Origin: Chloroflexota bacterium
Lineage (GTDB): Bacteria > Chloroflexota > Anaerolineae > Aggregatilineales > Phototrophicaceae
Assembly: GCA_011523735.1 (NCBI GenBank)
Contig: WTGB01000123.1
Location: 1 to 33,360 of the forward strand
Direction of reading: 5' to 3'
Length of the DNA stretch: 33,360 nt
Part shown: in pieces, positions 8,003 to 16,126 of the stretch
Numbering within the stretch: the stretch's first letter is position 1
Layout: each line of letters begins with the position of its first letter
Made by a program: the position numbers and the translations under genes
Notes under the pieces: generated by a model
Databases searched by the model: none
Told to the model about the DNA's origin: nothing
The model's input: the letters and a program-made list of their open reading frames with translations, nothing else

Positions 8003-8806
8003 ATGAATAGTGGACGCTTGGCAGGAAAGATCGCGATGGTAATTGGCGCCGGCTCGCGGGGTGAACCGGCCGGCACCGGCTACGCCACGGCAATGCTCTT
8101 TGCGAAAGAAGGCGCGCGGGTCTTGCTCGTCGATAATGATTGCGAGCGAGTCCAAGTGACCTTCGACGAAATCACCTCGGCTAATGGCGAGGCAAGCGTC
8201 TTCCAAGCCGATGTGACCAGCGAAGCAGCCTGCGAAGGCATGATCGACGCCTGTCGCGAACGCTATGGCGGCTTAGATATTTTATTCAACAATGTCGCCA
8301 CCTATGGTTTGGGCATGGTGACTGAAGTCGATGCGGCTGACCTGGATGAGACTTTTAACATCAACTTGAAGAGCATGATGCTGGCCTGCAAATACGCCAT
8401 TCCGTTGATGAGCGAAACTGGAGGCGGTTCTATTATCAATGTAGCCTCCATCGACGCCCTGCGCGCCGGCTTCAGCCGCAATGTGCCCTATGCCGTGACC
8501 AAAGCGGGCGTGGCGCAATTGTCGCGTGTCCTGGCGGTTCATCATGGTCGCGACAATATCCGCGTCAATTGCCTGGCGCCGGGACATATCCACGGCGCCT
8601 TTGTGCGAAATCTCGATGAACGCACCCAGAGCCTACGCCGTAAAGCTGGTCCACTCGGTACCGAGGGAAATGCCTGGGATGTCGCTTGGGCGGCGGTTTT
8701 CCTAGGCAGCGACGAAGCGCGCTGGATATCTGGCGTCGTGCTACCGATCGACGCTGGTCTTTTGGCTGCCACGCCTCTATCCGTCTTAGACAACATTCTG
8801 TCTTGA
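8003..8806 (+). CDS. short-chain dehydrogenase/reductase
   Basis: This 267-residue SDR contains the NNVATYG segment, INVASIDAL with the catalytic serine, and YAVTKAGV with the catalytic tyrosine and lysine. The nucleotide loop is GAGSRGEPAGTGYA, four residues longer than the usual TGxxxGxG, as in a subset of SDRs. GAAGGT lies six bases before the ATG. It is the last gene of the decarboxylase-like/SDR operon. No clear terminator hairpin follows within the next 100 bases. Substrate unknown. Confidence 0.92.
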   Translation: MNSGRLAGKIAMVIGAGSRGEPAGTGYATAMLFAKEGARVLLVDNDCERVQVTFDEITSANGEASVFQADVTSEAACEGMIDACRERYGGLDILFNNVATYGLGMVTEVDAADLDETFNINLKSMMLACKYAIPLMSETGGGSIINVASIDALRAGFSRNVPYAVTKAGVAQLSRVLAVHHGRDNIRVNCLAPGHIHGAFVRNLDERTQSLRRKAGPLGTEGNAWDVAWAAVFLGSDEARWISGVVLPIDAGLLAATPLSVLDNILS

Positions 8807-9404
8807 GTCTCAGGCCCCGGTCGTCTTCTTTCGCCTGCTTGGCTTCCCAAAGAACCACAACCATCCATCAACGCTCCCCACGCAGAAAAATAGAACATGC
8901 GTACTATTACACATGTTTGTGCCCAGCTATCATGAATAGAAAGACAAAGTCGACCAAATCCTTGCGATCAGCGGCAGAATCGTATAGACTGTATAAATAT
9001 AGCAGTGTAACTTAATGTCGAGACACTAGTCCGCAAGAGCGCAATTACTTGATGTCGGCGGTGGCAAAACCAGTGTTGATCCTCCAGTTCTAAATTTCGG
9101 CGGAGATTTTCTTCTTTTCTCGTTGAAATACCACTGGAAGCAGCCTCGGATAATAACCTGAAACCCGCTGAAGTTTTCCCAACTCTGCTCTAAAGGCAGA
9201 GGAGAGGTGGCCGCCTCTCCTCACAAGTGACCGACAAGCGGTCATACCTGTTGTACTCTACGGTGGGTCGATCCGTGTTTGCGCAAGTACCGATCCCCCC
9301 GAGCGTCCGCGGCACCCTGTATTTTCAGGTGTTCCGCTTATATTTATTGTAACAACTTAGGAAATATTTAGCAAGTACTCACGCCAGATACAGAGTTGAA
9401 TCTG
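8807..9404 (+). other. gene-free stretch upstream of the primase-polymerase gene
   Basis: No credible coding sequence is seen in these 598 bases. A run of inverted repeats lies at 9199-9331 and an AT-rich tract at about 9337-9375, just before the primase gene. AGTGTAACTT, resembling a half of the parS-like sites, occurs near 9003. The arrangement resembles a plasmid replication origin. Confidence 0.6.
9199..9331. repeat. cluster of four consecutive inverted repeats (candidate origin structure)
   Basis: Four hairpins follow one another. The first is GAGGAGAGG (9199-9207) with CCTCTCCTC (9214-9222), a perfect 9-bp stem. The second is TGACCG (9228-9233) with CGGTCA (9239-9244). The third is an imperfect stem between about 9263-9276 and 9288-9300, containing the palindrome TTGCGCAA. 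The fourth is CACCCTG (9313-9319) with CAGGTG (9326-9331) and one bulge. None has a T-run of a normal terminator. Confidence 0.6.
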
Positions 9405-11426
9405 ATGAAAAAAGCAGAAAAAAAGCTGAGGCATACTTTGCTTAAGCGAGCATTAGAATTGACAAGATTCGGGATATCTGTGATCCCGGTCCATGGCGAC
9501 AGCGCTCCAAAAGAGCCCAAGAAACCGACTATAAGATGGCGAACCTACCAAAAACGGATCATGCGCGAGTCGGAGTTAAAAGGAGCTTTCGCTGGCGACG
9601 CTCGAGCTCTGGGGGTCATCTGTGGACGAGTCTCAGGCCTGGTCGTTGTGGACTTCGATGATCATCTGCGCTACCGACGCTTCTGCCGACATCGGCCTGA
9701 TTTGGCTGAGAGCTACACCGTGAAAACTCGCCGGGGATACCATGTGTATTTCCGGACATCTGAGAAAGTGCCGAGTCACCAATTTGATGGCGGCGATATC
9801 AAAGGCGAGCGCTCCTATGTGGTGGCGCCCCCATCAGTGATTGCTGGTTTCCAATACAGGCGGGTTAACCGCCAGGACGCAATCAAACTGGACCGGTCCG
9901 GGATAGATGCTCTCCTGAATCATTTTCATGTCAATGCTGCTGTAAACTTGCTGCCCGGAAAACGAGTGCGAGAGGGAGACGATATCGATTTAGGCGCAAT
10001 GTACCAGCGATTGGCGCCCCGCATTGGAAGGAATAACGCTTTGTATCGAACGGCGTCGGCCGCACGAGATAGCGGGATTAGCAAAAGTGACGCTGAAAGG
10101 CAGTTGTCGGTATTGCATGTTCAAGAGCGAGAGCCTAGTGGGCATCGACCTGAGAGCCGGGTTGAGCGCATGCGCGAGGCGGAAAGGAGCGTGTCAAGCG
10201 CATACCATGCCTCTGGAAATGAACGTAGACATGGAGAGGCTGTACCCAACTCCGTGAGAGAAAAACTCTTACAGGAACAGCGGTCAAGTGTAGTTGCGCG
10301 GCTTTTGGATATTATGATGCTGGAGGGATGGCAGCCGGAGTCCTACTTCACCATGGTGGAGGCAATCAAGCTAGGATGCCGCTACCGTCTGAATCGCAAG
10401 AGCGTGATGCAGAGCTTGACAGGTGAGCTGAGCACATTCAACGGACGACATATCATTGCTAGAAGATATGTAGAATACCTGGACATTAGAGGACTTAAGT
10501 CACGGAAGCGGGGACGGCCCGTTGATCTGCTGTTTCAGGTGCCTAGCCCCGGGCGTCTGCTCTGGGTACTTAATGTGGATTTGACGCCATCCGATCGCGT
10601 CACTGCGGAAGATTTGAAATCCTCACATGCTTACCGGCGCGCTTTGCATCGGGAATACATTCGCCGCTTGTCGCCTCAGCTTCCGATGAAGTTTATGGCG
10701 GAGCGTGTGGGCGTGAGTCCGCGGACGGTACGGCGTTACAACAGGACGCTCGGCGTCAAGGCCACGGTCTGCGTCGGCCGATTTGCCTTGACATGGGACC
10801 GGCTGGGCTGCTTGCCGCGACGTCGAAGCGGGGCGCGGGGAATAACAGCGGGCTATTGGCTGGAATCAGATGATGGCTATCGAGCGCCGGCCTGGCGTCA
10901 CATCGGCTCGACTCTGCTTAGACGTGGCGAGCCTGGGCTTCAGGTCTGCGCCCAACGGACATGTGTCTGGAGCCTGTCGCCGGAGCCGGTTAGACCGATT
11001 CGCTATGGGAAGATGTCGCCGAAAGAGTTCTTGCAGCTGCGGTTGTTGCGGGATGGTCTTGAACCCGGAGCCAGCGCTTTAGAACCTGTGAGACGGGTTT
11101 TGGAACAGGCTAAGTCACTGGCGGCGAAAGTGCGTTATGAGAAGATGCGACTTTTTTATGATTCCGTAAGCGCGCGGATCGCGGACGATAAGGTGGCGGA
11201 GACGATCGGCGGGTATCTGTGGGCGCTAGATGAGAGAGGTGTGGAGGTGCGGCGACCGGCGCGTCGTGGTGTGGCCTATCGTATGCTGAAGGAATTTGGC
11301 AATGGCAATGTCTTCTTGGCGCTGCGCGATTCCTATCGCGATCTGCTAGTGACACTTGCGAGCCATGCTGCGCGCGGCGGCAAGACGGCGACCAGTTTGG
11401 AATTAGTAGCGCCCCTGTTTGCCTAG
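9405..11426 (+). CDS. plasmid-type primase-polymerase (AEP/Prim-Pol) with HTH region, no helicase domain
   Basis: This 673-residue protein has an N-terminal archaeo-eukaryotic primase/polymerase domain (PF09250 type). D83-F-D85 in VVVDFDD is the metal-binding motif, H113 lies in GYHVYF, and K133 in DIKGERSYVVAPPS is the third motif. Such enzymes make primers or copy DNA on plasmids and phages. The remaining 480 residues contain no P-loop, so no helicase domain is fused. A winged-helix-like region at about residue 300-350 and an HTH at about 428-450 (MAERVGVSPRTVRRYNR) could bind the origin. ATG 9405 is used. A TTG at 9396 adds three residues. Its base composition and codon use (AGA, CGA, GGA) look less GC-rich than its neighbours, hinting at transfer. 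It converges on the par operon and ends in a terminator. Confidence 0.82.
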   Translation: MKKAEKKLRHTLLKRALELTRFGISVIPVHGDSAPKEPKKPTIRWRTYQKRIMRESELKGAFAGDARALGVICGRVSGLVVVDFDDHLRYRRFCRHRPDLAESYTVKTRRGYHVYFRTSEKVPSHQFDGGDIKGERSYVVAPPSVIAGFQYRRVNRQDAIKLDRSGIDALLNHFHVNAAVNLLPGKRVREGDDIDLGAMYQRLAPRIGRNNALYRTASAARDSGISKSDAERQLSVLHVQEREPSGHRPESRVERMREAERSVSSAYHASGNERRHGEAVPNSVREKLLQEQRSSVVARLLDIMMLEGWQPESYFTMVEAIKLGCRYRLNRKSVMQSLTGELSTFNGRHIIARRYVEYLDIRGLKSRKRGRPVDLLFQVPSPGRLLWVLNVDLTPSDRVTAEDLKSSHAYRRALHREYIRRLSPQLPMKFMAERVGVSPRTVRRYNRTLGVKATVCVGRFALTWDRLGCLPRRRSGARGITAGYWLESDDGYRAPAWRHIGSTLLRRGEPGLQVCAQRTCVWSLSPEPVRPIRYGKMSPKEFLQLRLLRDGLEPGASALEPVRRVLEQAKSLAAKVRYEKMRLFYDSVSARIADDKVAETIGGYLWALDERGVEVRRPARRGVAYRMLKEFGNGNVFLALRDSYRDLLVTLASHAARGGKTATSLELVAPLFA

Positions 11427-11465
11427 AATCGCAGCCCGTGTGGCGGTATAGCTATCTAAAGATAC

Positions 11466-11481
11466 CGTTACACGTGTAGCG
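11466..11481. promoter_or_regulatory. parS-like palindrome, site 1
   Basis: CGTTACACGTGTAGCG is a near-perfect 16-bp palindrome that keeps the CACGTG core. It matches 11 of 16 positions of the canonical parS sequence TGTTTCACGTGAAACA. It lies between the convergent primase and parB genes. Its left end overlaps a short inverted repeat, CGGTAT (11445-11450) with ATACCG (11462-11467). Confidence 0.6.
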
Positions 11482-11502
11482 TTAGAGTATATCCTCGGGA
11501 AG

Positions 11503-11529
11503 GACGTATCGGTAGATACGTCTGTTTTT
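11503..11529 (+). terminator. Rho-independent terminator after the primase-polymerase gene
   Basis: GACGTATC (11503-11510) pairs with GATACGTC (11515-11522) around a GGTA loop and is followed by TGTTTTT. The T-run lies only on the plus-strand side, so it serves the primase gene and not parB. Confidence 0.8.
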
Positions 11530-11559
11530 ATGTGCCGGGGGCGAGAGATCCGGGCGGAG

Positions 11560-12768
11560 TTAAGCTTGGGATTCGTCCAGATCGGCGATCAGCCGCATGA
11601 GTTGCCGTATCTCAGCTTCGATGAGACGCCGTATCTTCGGTTTATTATTAGGATCGAGGGAATTGATTTCTTTGCGCAGCTTGTTGCGCCATTGCGTGGC
11701 ATCGGCGGCGAGGCGGGCAACGGCATCCTTTTTTCGCTTGGGCGCGCGTACCGTTACTCGTGTAACGCTATCGAGAGCCGCCTTCATTTTGCGTAGCTCG
11801 CCTTCGGTGAGGTTTTCATCATCGCCCTTGCGCCAGAGGTCAGCCGGCAAGCGCAGAAGCGCGCGATATTGTCGCAACTGCCCGGCGTCCGATAAACCCA
11901 TGGCGTTGAGCAGGCGCTCACCTTGCCCACGGGGAATTCGCCAGAGGGCGCCATCAGCGACCTGCGCATAAAAAGCCTGCTCGTTCTCGCAGGCATCGAT
12001 CTTGGCGAAGTTGCTCCAGCCATGCAAATCCATCATCAGCAGGGCAAGTTGACGGGCGCGGCTGATCGCGTTGAGATTGTCGCGGGCGTTGTTCTCGCTG
12101 GCCTGACGCCAGACATCCACCTGGTTAACGATGCGGGCGGGTATGCGGGACCAATTGACGAGGCTGCTATCGGGCCGGCGATCGCCATCGCCGAATTTCC
12201 AATAAAGCAGATGATAAGCCAGCCAGCGGCGCTCGCCAGTTTCGAGCTCGTAGTGATCATGATGCCGCACCAGGCTGATGGGATTGGACAAGCCGTCGCG
12301 GCGTATGCTCGCGGCCAGATCGACGATTTTCATCAGTCCCAGTTCTTTGCTGGAGGGCGGCTGATCGGCAGCGCTCGCGTCGGCATTATCGCTTTCGGCT
12401 TGCTCGCCGCGGTGGGTTGCGGCACCGTGCAGATACGGCAATATGTCGAAATCTTTCTGGCCTGTCTCCAACTGAACTTCGATGATCCAGCGCTCAAAGA
12501 TGTCGACGAGATTGCGCGGATGCAGCGCGAAGATGTCGGTCAAATCGTGCGGGATGCTGTAGCGAGGTTGAATGGAATTGGGGTGAATCTCTTGAATGCT
12601 GACGGCTTCGATCGCTTGAAATTCGTTATCGGCCGCAGCAATCTCCAGCGCTAAATCCCCTAAGCCAAAGCCGATGGCATCGGCGGTTTTGGGATCGAGT
12701 GTATTGGGATTGGCGGAAAGCAGATTCTCTTCGCCCTGGATTTTCCGGCGGCGTTCACGGCTGCTCAT
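11560..12768 (-). CDS. parB: ParB/Spo0J-family partition protein
   Basis: This 402-residue protein is a centromere-binding CTPase-type ParB. Box I starts at IHPNSIQPR (61-69). The core resumes at [20 protein letters not shown] (148-167), followed by GERRWLA (178-184), the box II CTP-binding motif, and ENNARDNL (225-232). An HTH region with [15 protein letters not shown] and LRLPADLW lies at about 285-312. The stretch 70-147 is an unusual acidic insertion, absent from typical ParB as I recall it. I chose ATG 12768, which has AGGAGCG just upstream and overlaps the parA end by 14 nt. The longer frame to 12915 is parA antisense-frame sequence. The C-terminus is basic and helical, a likely dimerisation tail. 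Confidence 0.88.
   Translation of the reverse strand: MSSRERRRKIQGEENLLSANPNTLDPKTADAIGFGLGDLALEIAAADNEFQAIEAVSIQEIHPNSIQPRYSIPHDLTDIFALHPRNLVDIFERWIIEVQLETGQKDFDILPYLHGAATHRGEQAESDNADASAADQPPSSKELGLMKIVDLAASIRRDGLSNPISLVRHHDHYELETGERRWLAYHLLYWKFGDGDRRPDSSLVNWSRIPARIVNQVDVWRQASENNARDNLNAISRARQLALLMMDLHGWSNFAKIDACENEQAFYAQVADGALWRIPRGQGERLLNAMGLSDAGQLRQYRALLRLPADLWRKGDDENLTEGELRKMKAALDSVTRVTVRAPKRKKDAVARLAADATQWRNKLRKEINSLDPNNKPKIRRLIEAEIRQLMRLIADLDESQA
11752..11767. promoter_or_regulatory. parS-like palindrome, site 2 (inside parB)
   Basis: CGTTACTCGTGTAACG has 6-bp inverted arms (CGTTAC and GTAACG) and differs from site 1 at only two positions. It lies inside the parB coding sequence 286 bp from site 1. 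A centromere close to or within parB is common in plasmid and chromosomal partition loci. Confidence 0.5.
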
Positions 12769-13552
12769 AGATCCGCTCCTCCAGCTGCTCGACCAGGTAC
12801 CAGGCATCCTCAGCGGTGCCGCTACCGGGCGCCAGGGAAAAGACGGTGCGCCGAGCGCTGGCGACCTCCGTCCAGATAGTCCGGACCGGTAAGGGCTTCC
12901 ATACCAGGCTGCCAAAGGTGTCTTGCAAGCGGCGCAGGTTGTCTTGATGTTCGAGCGTTCGTCCGCGGTACATCGTCGGGACGACGCCGAGCACTTTGAT
13001 ATCGTTCAAATTATATTGTTGACGTATTGGGCTGAACTGATCCTTGTGCGTCAAACTTTCGCGCAGGCCATCGAAGCTCCAGGCTTCGCATTTGGTCGGG
13101 TAAATGATGCCATCCGTCGCCATATAAATCGAGGAGTGCAAGAGCGACGGCGTGGGCGAGGTATCGAAGAAGACGAAATCTATCGCGTTGCGGAGTTGAT
13201 TGAATCGCTTCAACACGGTGAAGGCATCGGAGATATTGCCGGCGATGCTGCGCGTCTCGATATTGGAGGGCACCACTAGCAACTGCCCGCGCGTATTATG
13301 CGCCTCGTCTGGTACATTGAAACGCTCGGCTGGCACAGGACGCAACACTTTCTGAAAAGGAGCGTTGCGCACGATAAGATCGTAAAAGCCCGGTTCTTTT
13401 GAAAGCCCAAAGGCGATTGTGGCATGCCCCTGTGGATCAGCATCCACCAGGATGACCCGCTTGCCGCGAATCGCTAAACCGGCGGCGAGATGGGTAGCGA
13501 GCGTGGTCTTGCCGACGCCCCCTTTTTCGTTCAGAAGCGTGATAATCTTCAT
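12755..13552 (-). CDS. parA: ParA-family partition ATPase
   Basis: This 265-residue Walker-type ATPase powers DNA segregation with ParB. The deviant Walker A motif KGGVGKTT lies at residues 10-17, with the signature lysine K10. VDADPQG lies at 36-42 and [11 protein letters not shown] carries the Walker B aspartate. It lacks an N-terminal DNA-binding extension, so it resembles chromosomal or type Ib plasmid ParA, and operon control would need another protein. That may be the small winged-helix protein encoded 10 nt upstream. Its 3' end overlaps parB by 14 nt, giving translational coupling. The nearest Shine-Dalgarno-like sequence (GGTAG) is weak. Confidence 0.95.
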   Translation of the reverse strand: MKIITLLNEKGGVGKTTLATHLAAGLAIRGKRVILVDADPQGHATIAFGLSKEPGFYDLIVRNAPFQKVLRPVPAERFNVPDEAHNTRGQLLVVPSNIETRSIAGNISDAFTVLKRFNQLRNAIDFVFFDTSPTPSLLHSSIYMATDGIIYPTKCEAWSFDGLRESLTHKDQFSPIRQQYNLNDIKVLGVVPTMYRGRTLEHQDNLRRLQDTFGSLVWKPLPVRTIWTEVASARRTVFSLAPGSGTAEDAWYLVEQLEERIYEQP

Positions 13553-13562
13553 GACAGACTAC

Positions 13563-13808
13563 CTATTCTTGCGCGGTTTTTGTCGCCAAAGTATAAACAT
13601 AACCAGTTACACTATTATTAAAGGTGACGATGCTCCGTTGGAAGATGCCATCATCAACCAACTCATCCATCATATTAACAAGGTGAGGTGTTTTTTTGCG
13701 ATTAAGCTGCTTGACGATCTCAGTGCGGGTGAGGGGGACTTCGCTTTGCGCCACGATGTCTATCATCATTTGCCGCGTTTCATTGAGCGGACGATGATCT
13801 TGAGACAT
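13563..13808 (-). CDS. small winged-helix protein, first gene of the par operon
   Basis: This 81-residue protein has no family I can name. Residues 8-52 look like three helices with a recognition helix (LTRTEIVKQLNRKKTPHLVNMMDELVDDG), and 56-76 forms two strands and a wing (IFQRSIVTFNNSVTGYVYTL). This matches a winged-helix DNA-binding domain. GGAGCG lies nine bases before the ATG. The stop is 10 nt before parA. In plasmids a small DNA-binding protein upstream of parA often represses the operon, so an autoregulator is the likeliest role. That is inference. Confidence 0.7.
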   Translation of the reverse strand: MSQDHRPLNETRQMMIDIVAQSEVPLTRTEIVKQLNRKKTPHLVNMMDELVDDGIFQRSIVTFNNSVTGYVYTLATKTAQE

Positions 13809-13845
13809 AAGCAGATACGCTCCATCATTAAACAGTATAGATACT

Positions 13846-13915
13846 ATGCAAGTGTAGCGTATTTGAAGTCTTCGCGCAAGGCGAATGGTAAAACTTTGTA
13901 AAATGAAAGTGTAGC
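13846..13915 (-). promoter_or_regulatory. direct repeats upstream of the par operon (candidate operator)
   Basis: GCTACACTTGCAT (minus strand, 13858-13846) and GCTACACTTTCAT (13915-13903) are 13-bp direct repeats with one mismatch, 57 bp apart. GTGTAGC also occurs in parS-like site 1. They lie in the 5' region of the winged-helix/parA/parB operon. A -10-like TATACT lies near 13840, but no convincing -35 is seen. Confidence 0.5.
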
Positions 13916-13999
13916 CAACCGCGAAATAACCTTGAGGAAGCGCCCGGAAAGACTGGAAAGACTGTAGTGTATCAGGCAGCTATGCTGGTGGCAAGGAGC

Positions 14000-14908
14000 T
14001 TAGCGCTGCAGGGTGGGGTCGAAGGCGTCGCGGATGCCATCCCCGATGATGTAGAAGCAGAGCACAGTGACTGAGATCAGCAGAATCGGAAAGATGATCA
14101 GATGAGGACCATGACGGAAGTATTGGAAGGATTTGGTGAGCATATTGCCCCAGGTCGCTTGTGGCGGCTGAACGCCCAAGCCAAGGTAGCTGAGCGCCGA
14201 TTCCGCCAAGATCAAGCCGGCGATATCTAATGCCAAGGAGACGACGGTGACGGATATGAGATTGGGCAGGATATGTTGGAAAATGATGCGCCAGGGACTT
14301 GCGCCCAAAGCCTTTGCGGCCAGGACATAATCGGTGGAGCGGATAGAGAAGGTTTGTCCGCGAATCAAGCGGTAGGTGCCGGTCCAGCCGATCAAACCGA
14401 CGGTGATGATGAGCGATTGCGCGTTGAATGACAAGACAGAAGCGATCAAGATCAACAGAAACAAACCAGGAATCGAAACCAGCGTGGTGACGATCCAATT
14501 CAGTAGATCATCGGCGATCCGGCCAAAATAACCGGAGATCATGCCCAGCACCAAACCGTTTATCAGCGAAAATAGCGCGCCGAAAAAGCCGATGCCCATA
14601 GAAACGCCGCTGGCGTGCAAGAGTCGCGCCAGGTGGTCGCGACCGATATCATCGGCGCCCAGAATATAGCCCTTGGTTAATGGCGGCGTGAATATATCGG
14701 CGGTATTTGGCTCATTCGGGTCAACCCTCATGATGACATCCGTGATGAACGGCGCCATCACGGCGATGGCGGTCAGCAGCAGGATAAAACTCAAGGCGAC
14801 CAAAGTCAGCTTGTCGCGCCAGATCGAAAGCAAAGCCTTACGGGTGAGCGATTGGCTGACCAGCGCTTTTTCTTTAGGCTTTAACTTCGCGATATCCGTG
14901 TTTGTCAT
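14000..14908 (-). CDS. ABC transporter permease, DppC/OppC type
   Basis: This 302-residue inner-membrane permease belongs to the peptide/nickel (family 5) importer group. It has an N-terminal cytoplasmic segment and a first span (LTLVALSFILLLTAIAVMA), then about five spans. The ATPase-contact loop is ALGASPWRIIFQHILPNLIS, and the YILGADDIGRDHLARLLHA motif is typical of DppC. ATG 14908 has AAGG just upstream. A TTG at 14926 is possible. It starts 14 bases past the stop of the DppB-type gene and ends the operon. No ATPase gene lies next to it, so ATPases must come from elsewhere. Confidence 0.9.
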   Translation of the reverse strand: MTNTDIAKLKPKEKALVSQSLTRKALLSIWRDKLTLVALSFILLLTAIAVMAPFITDVIMRVDPNEPNTADIFTPPLTKGYILGADDIGRDHLARLLHASGVSMGIGFFGALFSLINGLVLGMISGYFGRIADDLLNWIVTTLVSIPGLFLLILIASVLSFNAQSLIITVGLIGWTGTYRLIRGQTFSIRSTDYVLAAKALGASPWRIIFQHILPNLISVTVVSLALDIAGLILAESALSYLGLGVQPPQATWGNMLTKSFQYFRHGPHLIIFPILLISVTVLCFYIIGDGIRDAFDPTLQR

Positions 14909-14922
14909 GAGCCTTGCTTGAA

Positions 14923-16050
14923 TCAATCATATCGAATTCTTGGGTCAATAATGCCGTAGAGAATATCCGACATCAGATAGCCAAGGATTGTGGCGATCGC
15001 GGCATAGATAACCACGATCATGATCACTGGGTAATCCCGCCGAATGACCGAATTCACCGCTAAGCGACCAACACCGGGCCAAGAAAAGACCTGTTCGGTA
15101 ACGGCGGAGCCACTCAGAAGAAAGGTGATGGACGGACCAAGAAAGGTAGCAATGGGGATAAAGGCGTTGCGCATCCCATGTCGCAGCCAAATACGGCGTT
15201 CCTGCAGCCCTTTGGATCGCGCGGTGCGGATGTAATCCTGCGAGACTACATCCAGCATTGAGGCGCGCATAAACCGAGAATAACCGGCTACGGCTCCTGC
15301 TGCCAATACGATCGTCGGCAAGATGAGATACTCCAGACGCTCGGGCAAGGGAACGCAGCTTGGATCCAGCAAGGTCTTGCAGCGCCCGCCCAAAGGCAGC
15401 ACTTTCAGCAGGGAACCGAAAAAGAGCAGTAGCAGCAAACCCAAACCGAAGTTCGGGATGGAATTGACGATGACCGCTCCAATACGACTGAGCTGATCAA
15501 ATAAGCGGCCATGATAAACGGCTGACAAAATGCCAACAGCGAGCCCCAAGGTGATGCCAACAACAAACGATGTTAAGCCCAACTCCAGCGTGGCTGGCAA
15601 GCGCTCTACCAACACCTCCATCGCTGAGCGCTTGTAATAGAAGGAATTGCCGAAGTCGCCGCGCAGGATGCCGCGTTGTGTGCCGGGCGGCAAAGATCGT
15701 GTGATCATCTCGCCGCTGCTGTCGTCGATCAGCGGCTTGCCCGAGTCGTTCAGCTTTGGCGCGTAAAGATCAATAAAGAAGACAGCGCTGTCTGCCAAGC
15801 CGTCGCCATCGTTATCCCAGCGCATCCAGTCATCGCCCAACAGCCAGCGCAAATACTGCACTGGCAAGGGGTCATTGATGCCCAGAATATATTTGAGCTC
15901 CTCTCTTTCACGCGGTTTCATCCGATTATTGAATGCCAGTATCTCCACCGGTCCGCCGGGCGCCAGCGCCATCAGCAGGTAGGACAGCAGCGTGGCGCAG
16001 AGGAAGATAGGAATTGCTTGCAAGAGGCGTCTGATAACGTATTTGGTCAT
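14923..16050 (-). CDS. ABC transporter permease, DppB/OppB type
   Basis: This 375-residue permease is a partner of the DppC-type protein. The N-terminus (YVIRRLLQAIPIFLCATLLSYLL) is the standard first span. The conserved GDFGNSFYYKRS and the cytoplasmic coupling loop (ARSKGLQERRIWLRHGMRNAFIP) follow. Between spans 1 and 2, at about residues 70-125, is an extra extracytoplasmic insert with DNDGDGLAD, a calcium-binding DxDxDG-type loop, making it longer than the usual 300-340 residues. No clear Shine-Dalgarno sequence precedes the ATG. A hairpin at 16068-16094 lies between it and the upstream binding-protein gene. Confidence 0.9.
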   Translation of the reverse strand: MTKYVIRRLLQAIPIFLCATLLSYLLMALAPGGPVEILAFNNRMKPREREELKYILGINDPLPVQYLRWLLGDDWMRWDNDGDGLADSAVFFIDLYAPKLNDSGKPLIDDSSGEMITRSLPPGTQRGILRGDFGNSFYYKRSAMEVLVERLPATLELGLTSFVVGITLGLAVGILSAVYHGRLFDQLSRIGAVIVNSIPNFGLGLLLLLFFGSLLKVLPLGGRCKTLLDPSCVPLPERLEYLILPTIVLAAGAVAGYSRFMRASMLDVVSQDYIRTARSKGLQERRIWLRHGMRNAFIPIATFLGPSITFLLSGSAVTEQVFSWPGVGRLAVNSVIRRDYPVIMIVVIYAAIATILGYLMSDILYGIIDPRIRYD

Positions 16051-16067
16051 TTTTTACTGTATGAGAA

Positions 16068-16094
16068 CGGTCTCCCCAGCGAACTGGGGGACCG
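16068..16094 (-). promoter_or_regulatory. intergenic hairpin between binding-protein and permease genes
   Basis: CGGTCTCCCCAG (16068-16079) pairs with CTGGGGGACCG (16084-16094) around CGAA, with one bulged T. No T-run follows on the minus strand. Such hairpins between a binding-protein gene and permease genes often protect the upstream message or lower downstream expression. Confidence 0.6.
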
Positions 16095-16126
16095 CTTCAC
16101 ATCTTTTCACTTTCGGCGAGTTTCGC

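Noticed and set aside
8686..9015. 109-codon open frame running past the second SDR gene
   Set aside because: Most of it is an out-of-frame shadow of the SDR gene; the rest shows no coding character.
12769..12915. N-terminal extension of ParB
   Set aside because: It is an alternative frame within parA; AGGAGCG precedes the internal ATG at 12768.
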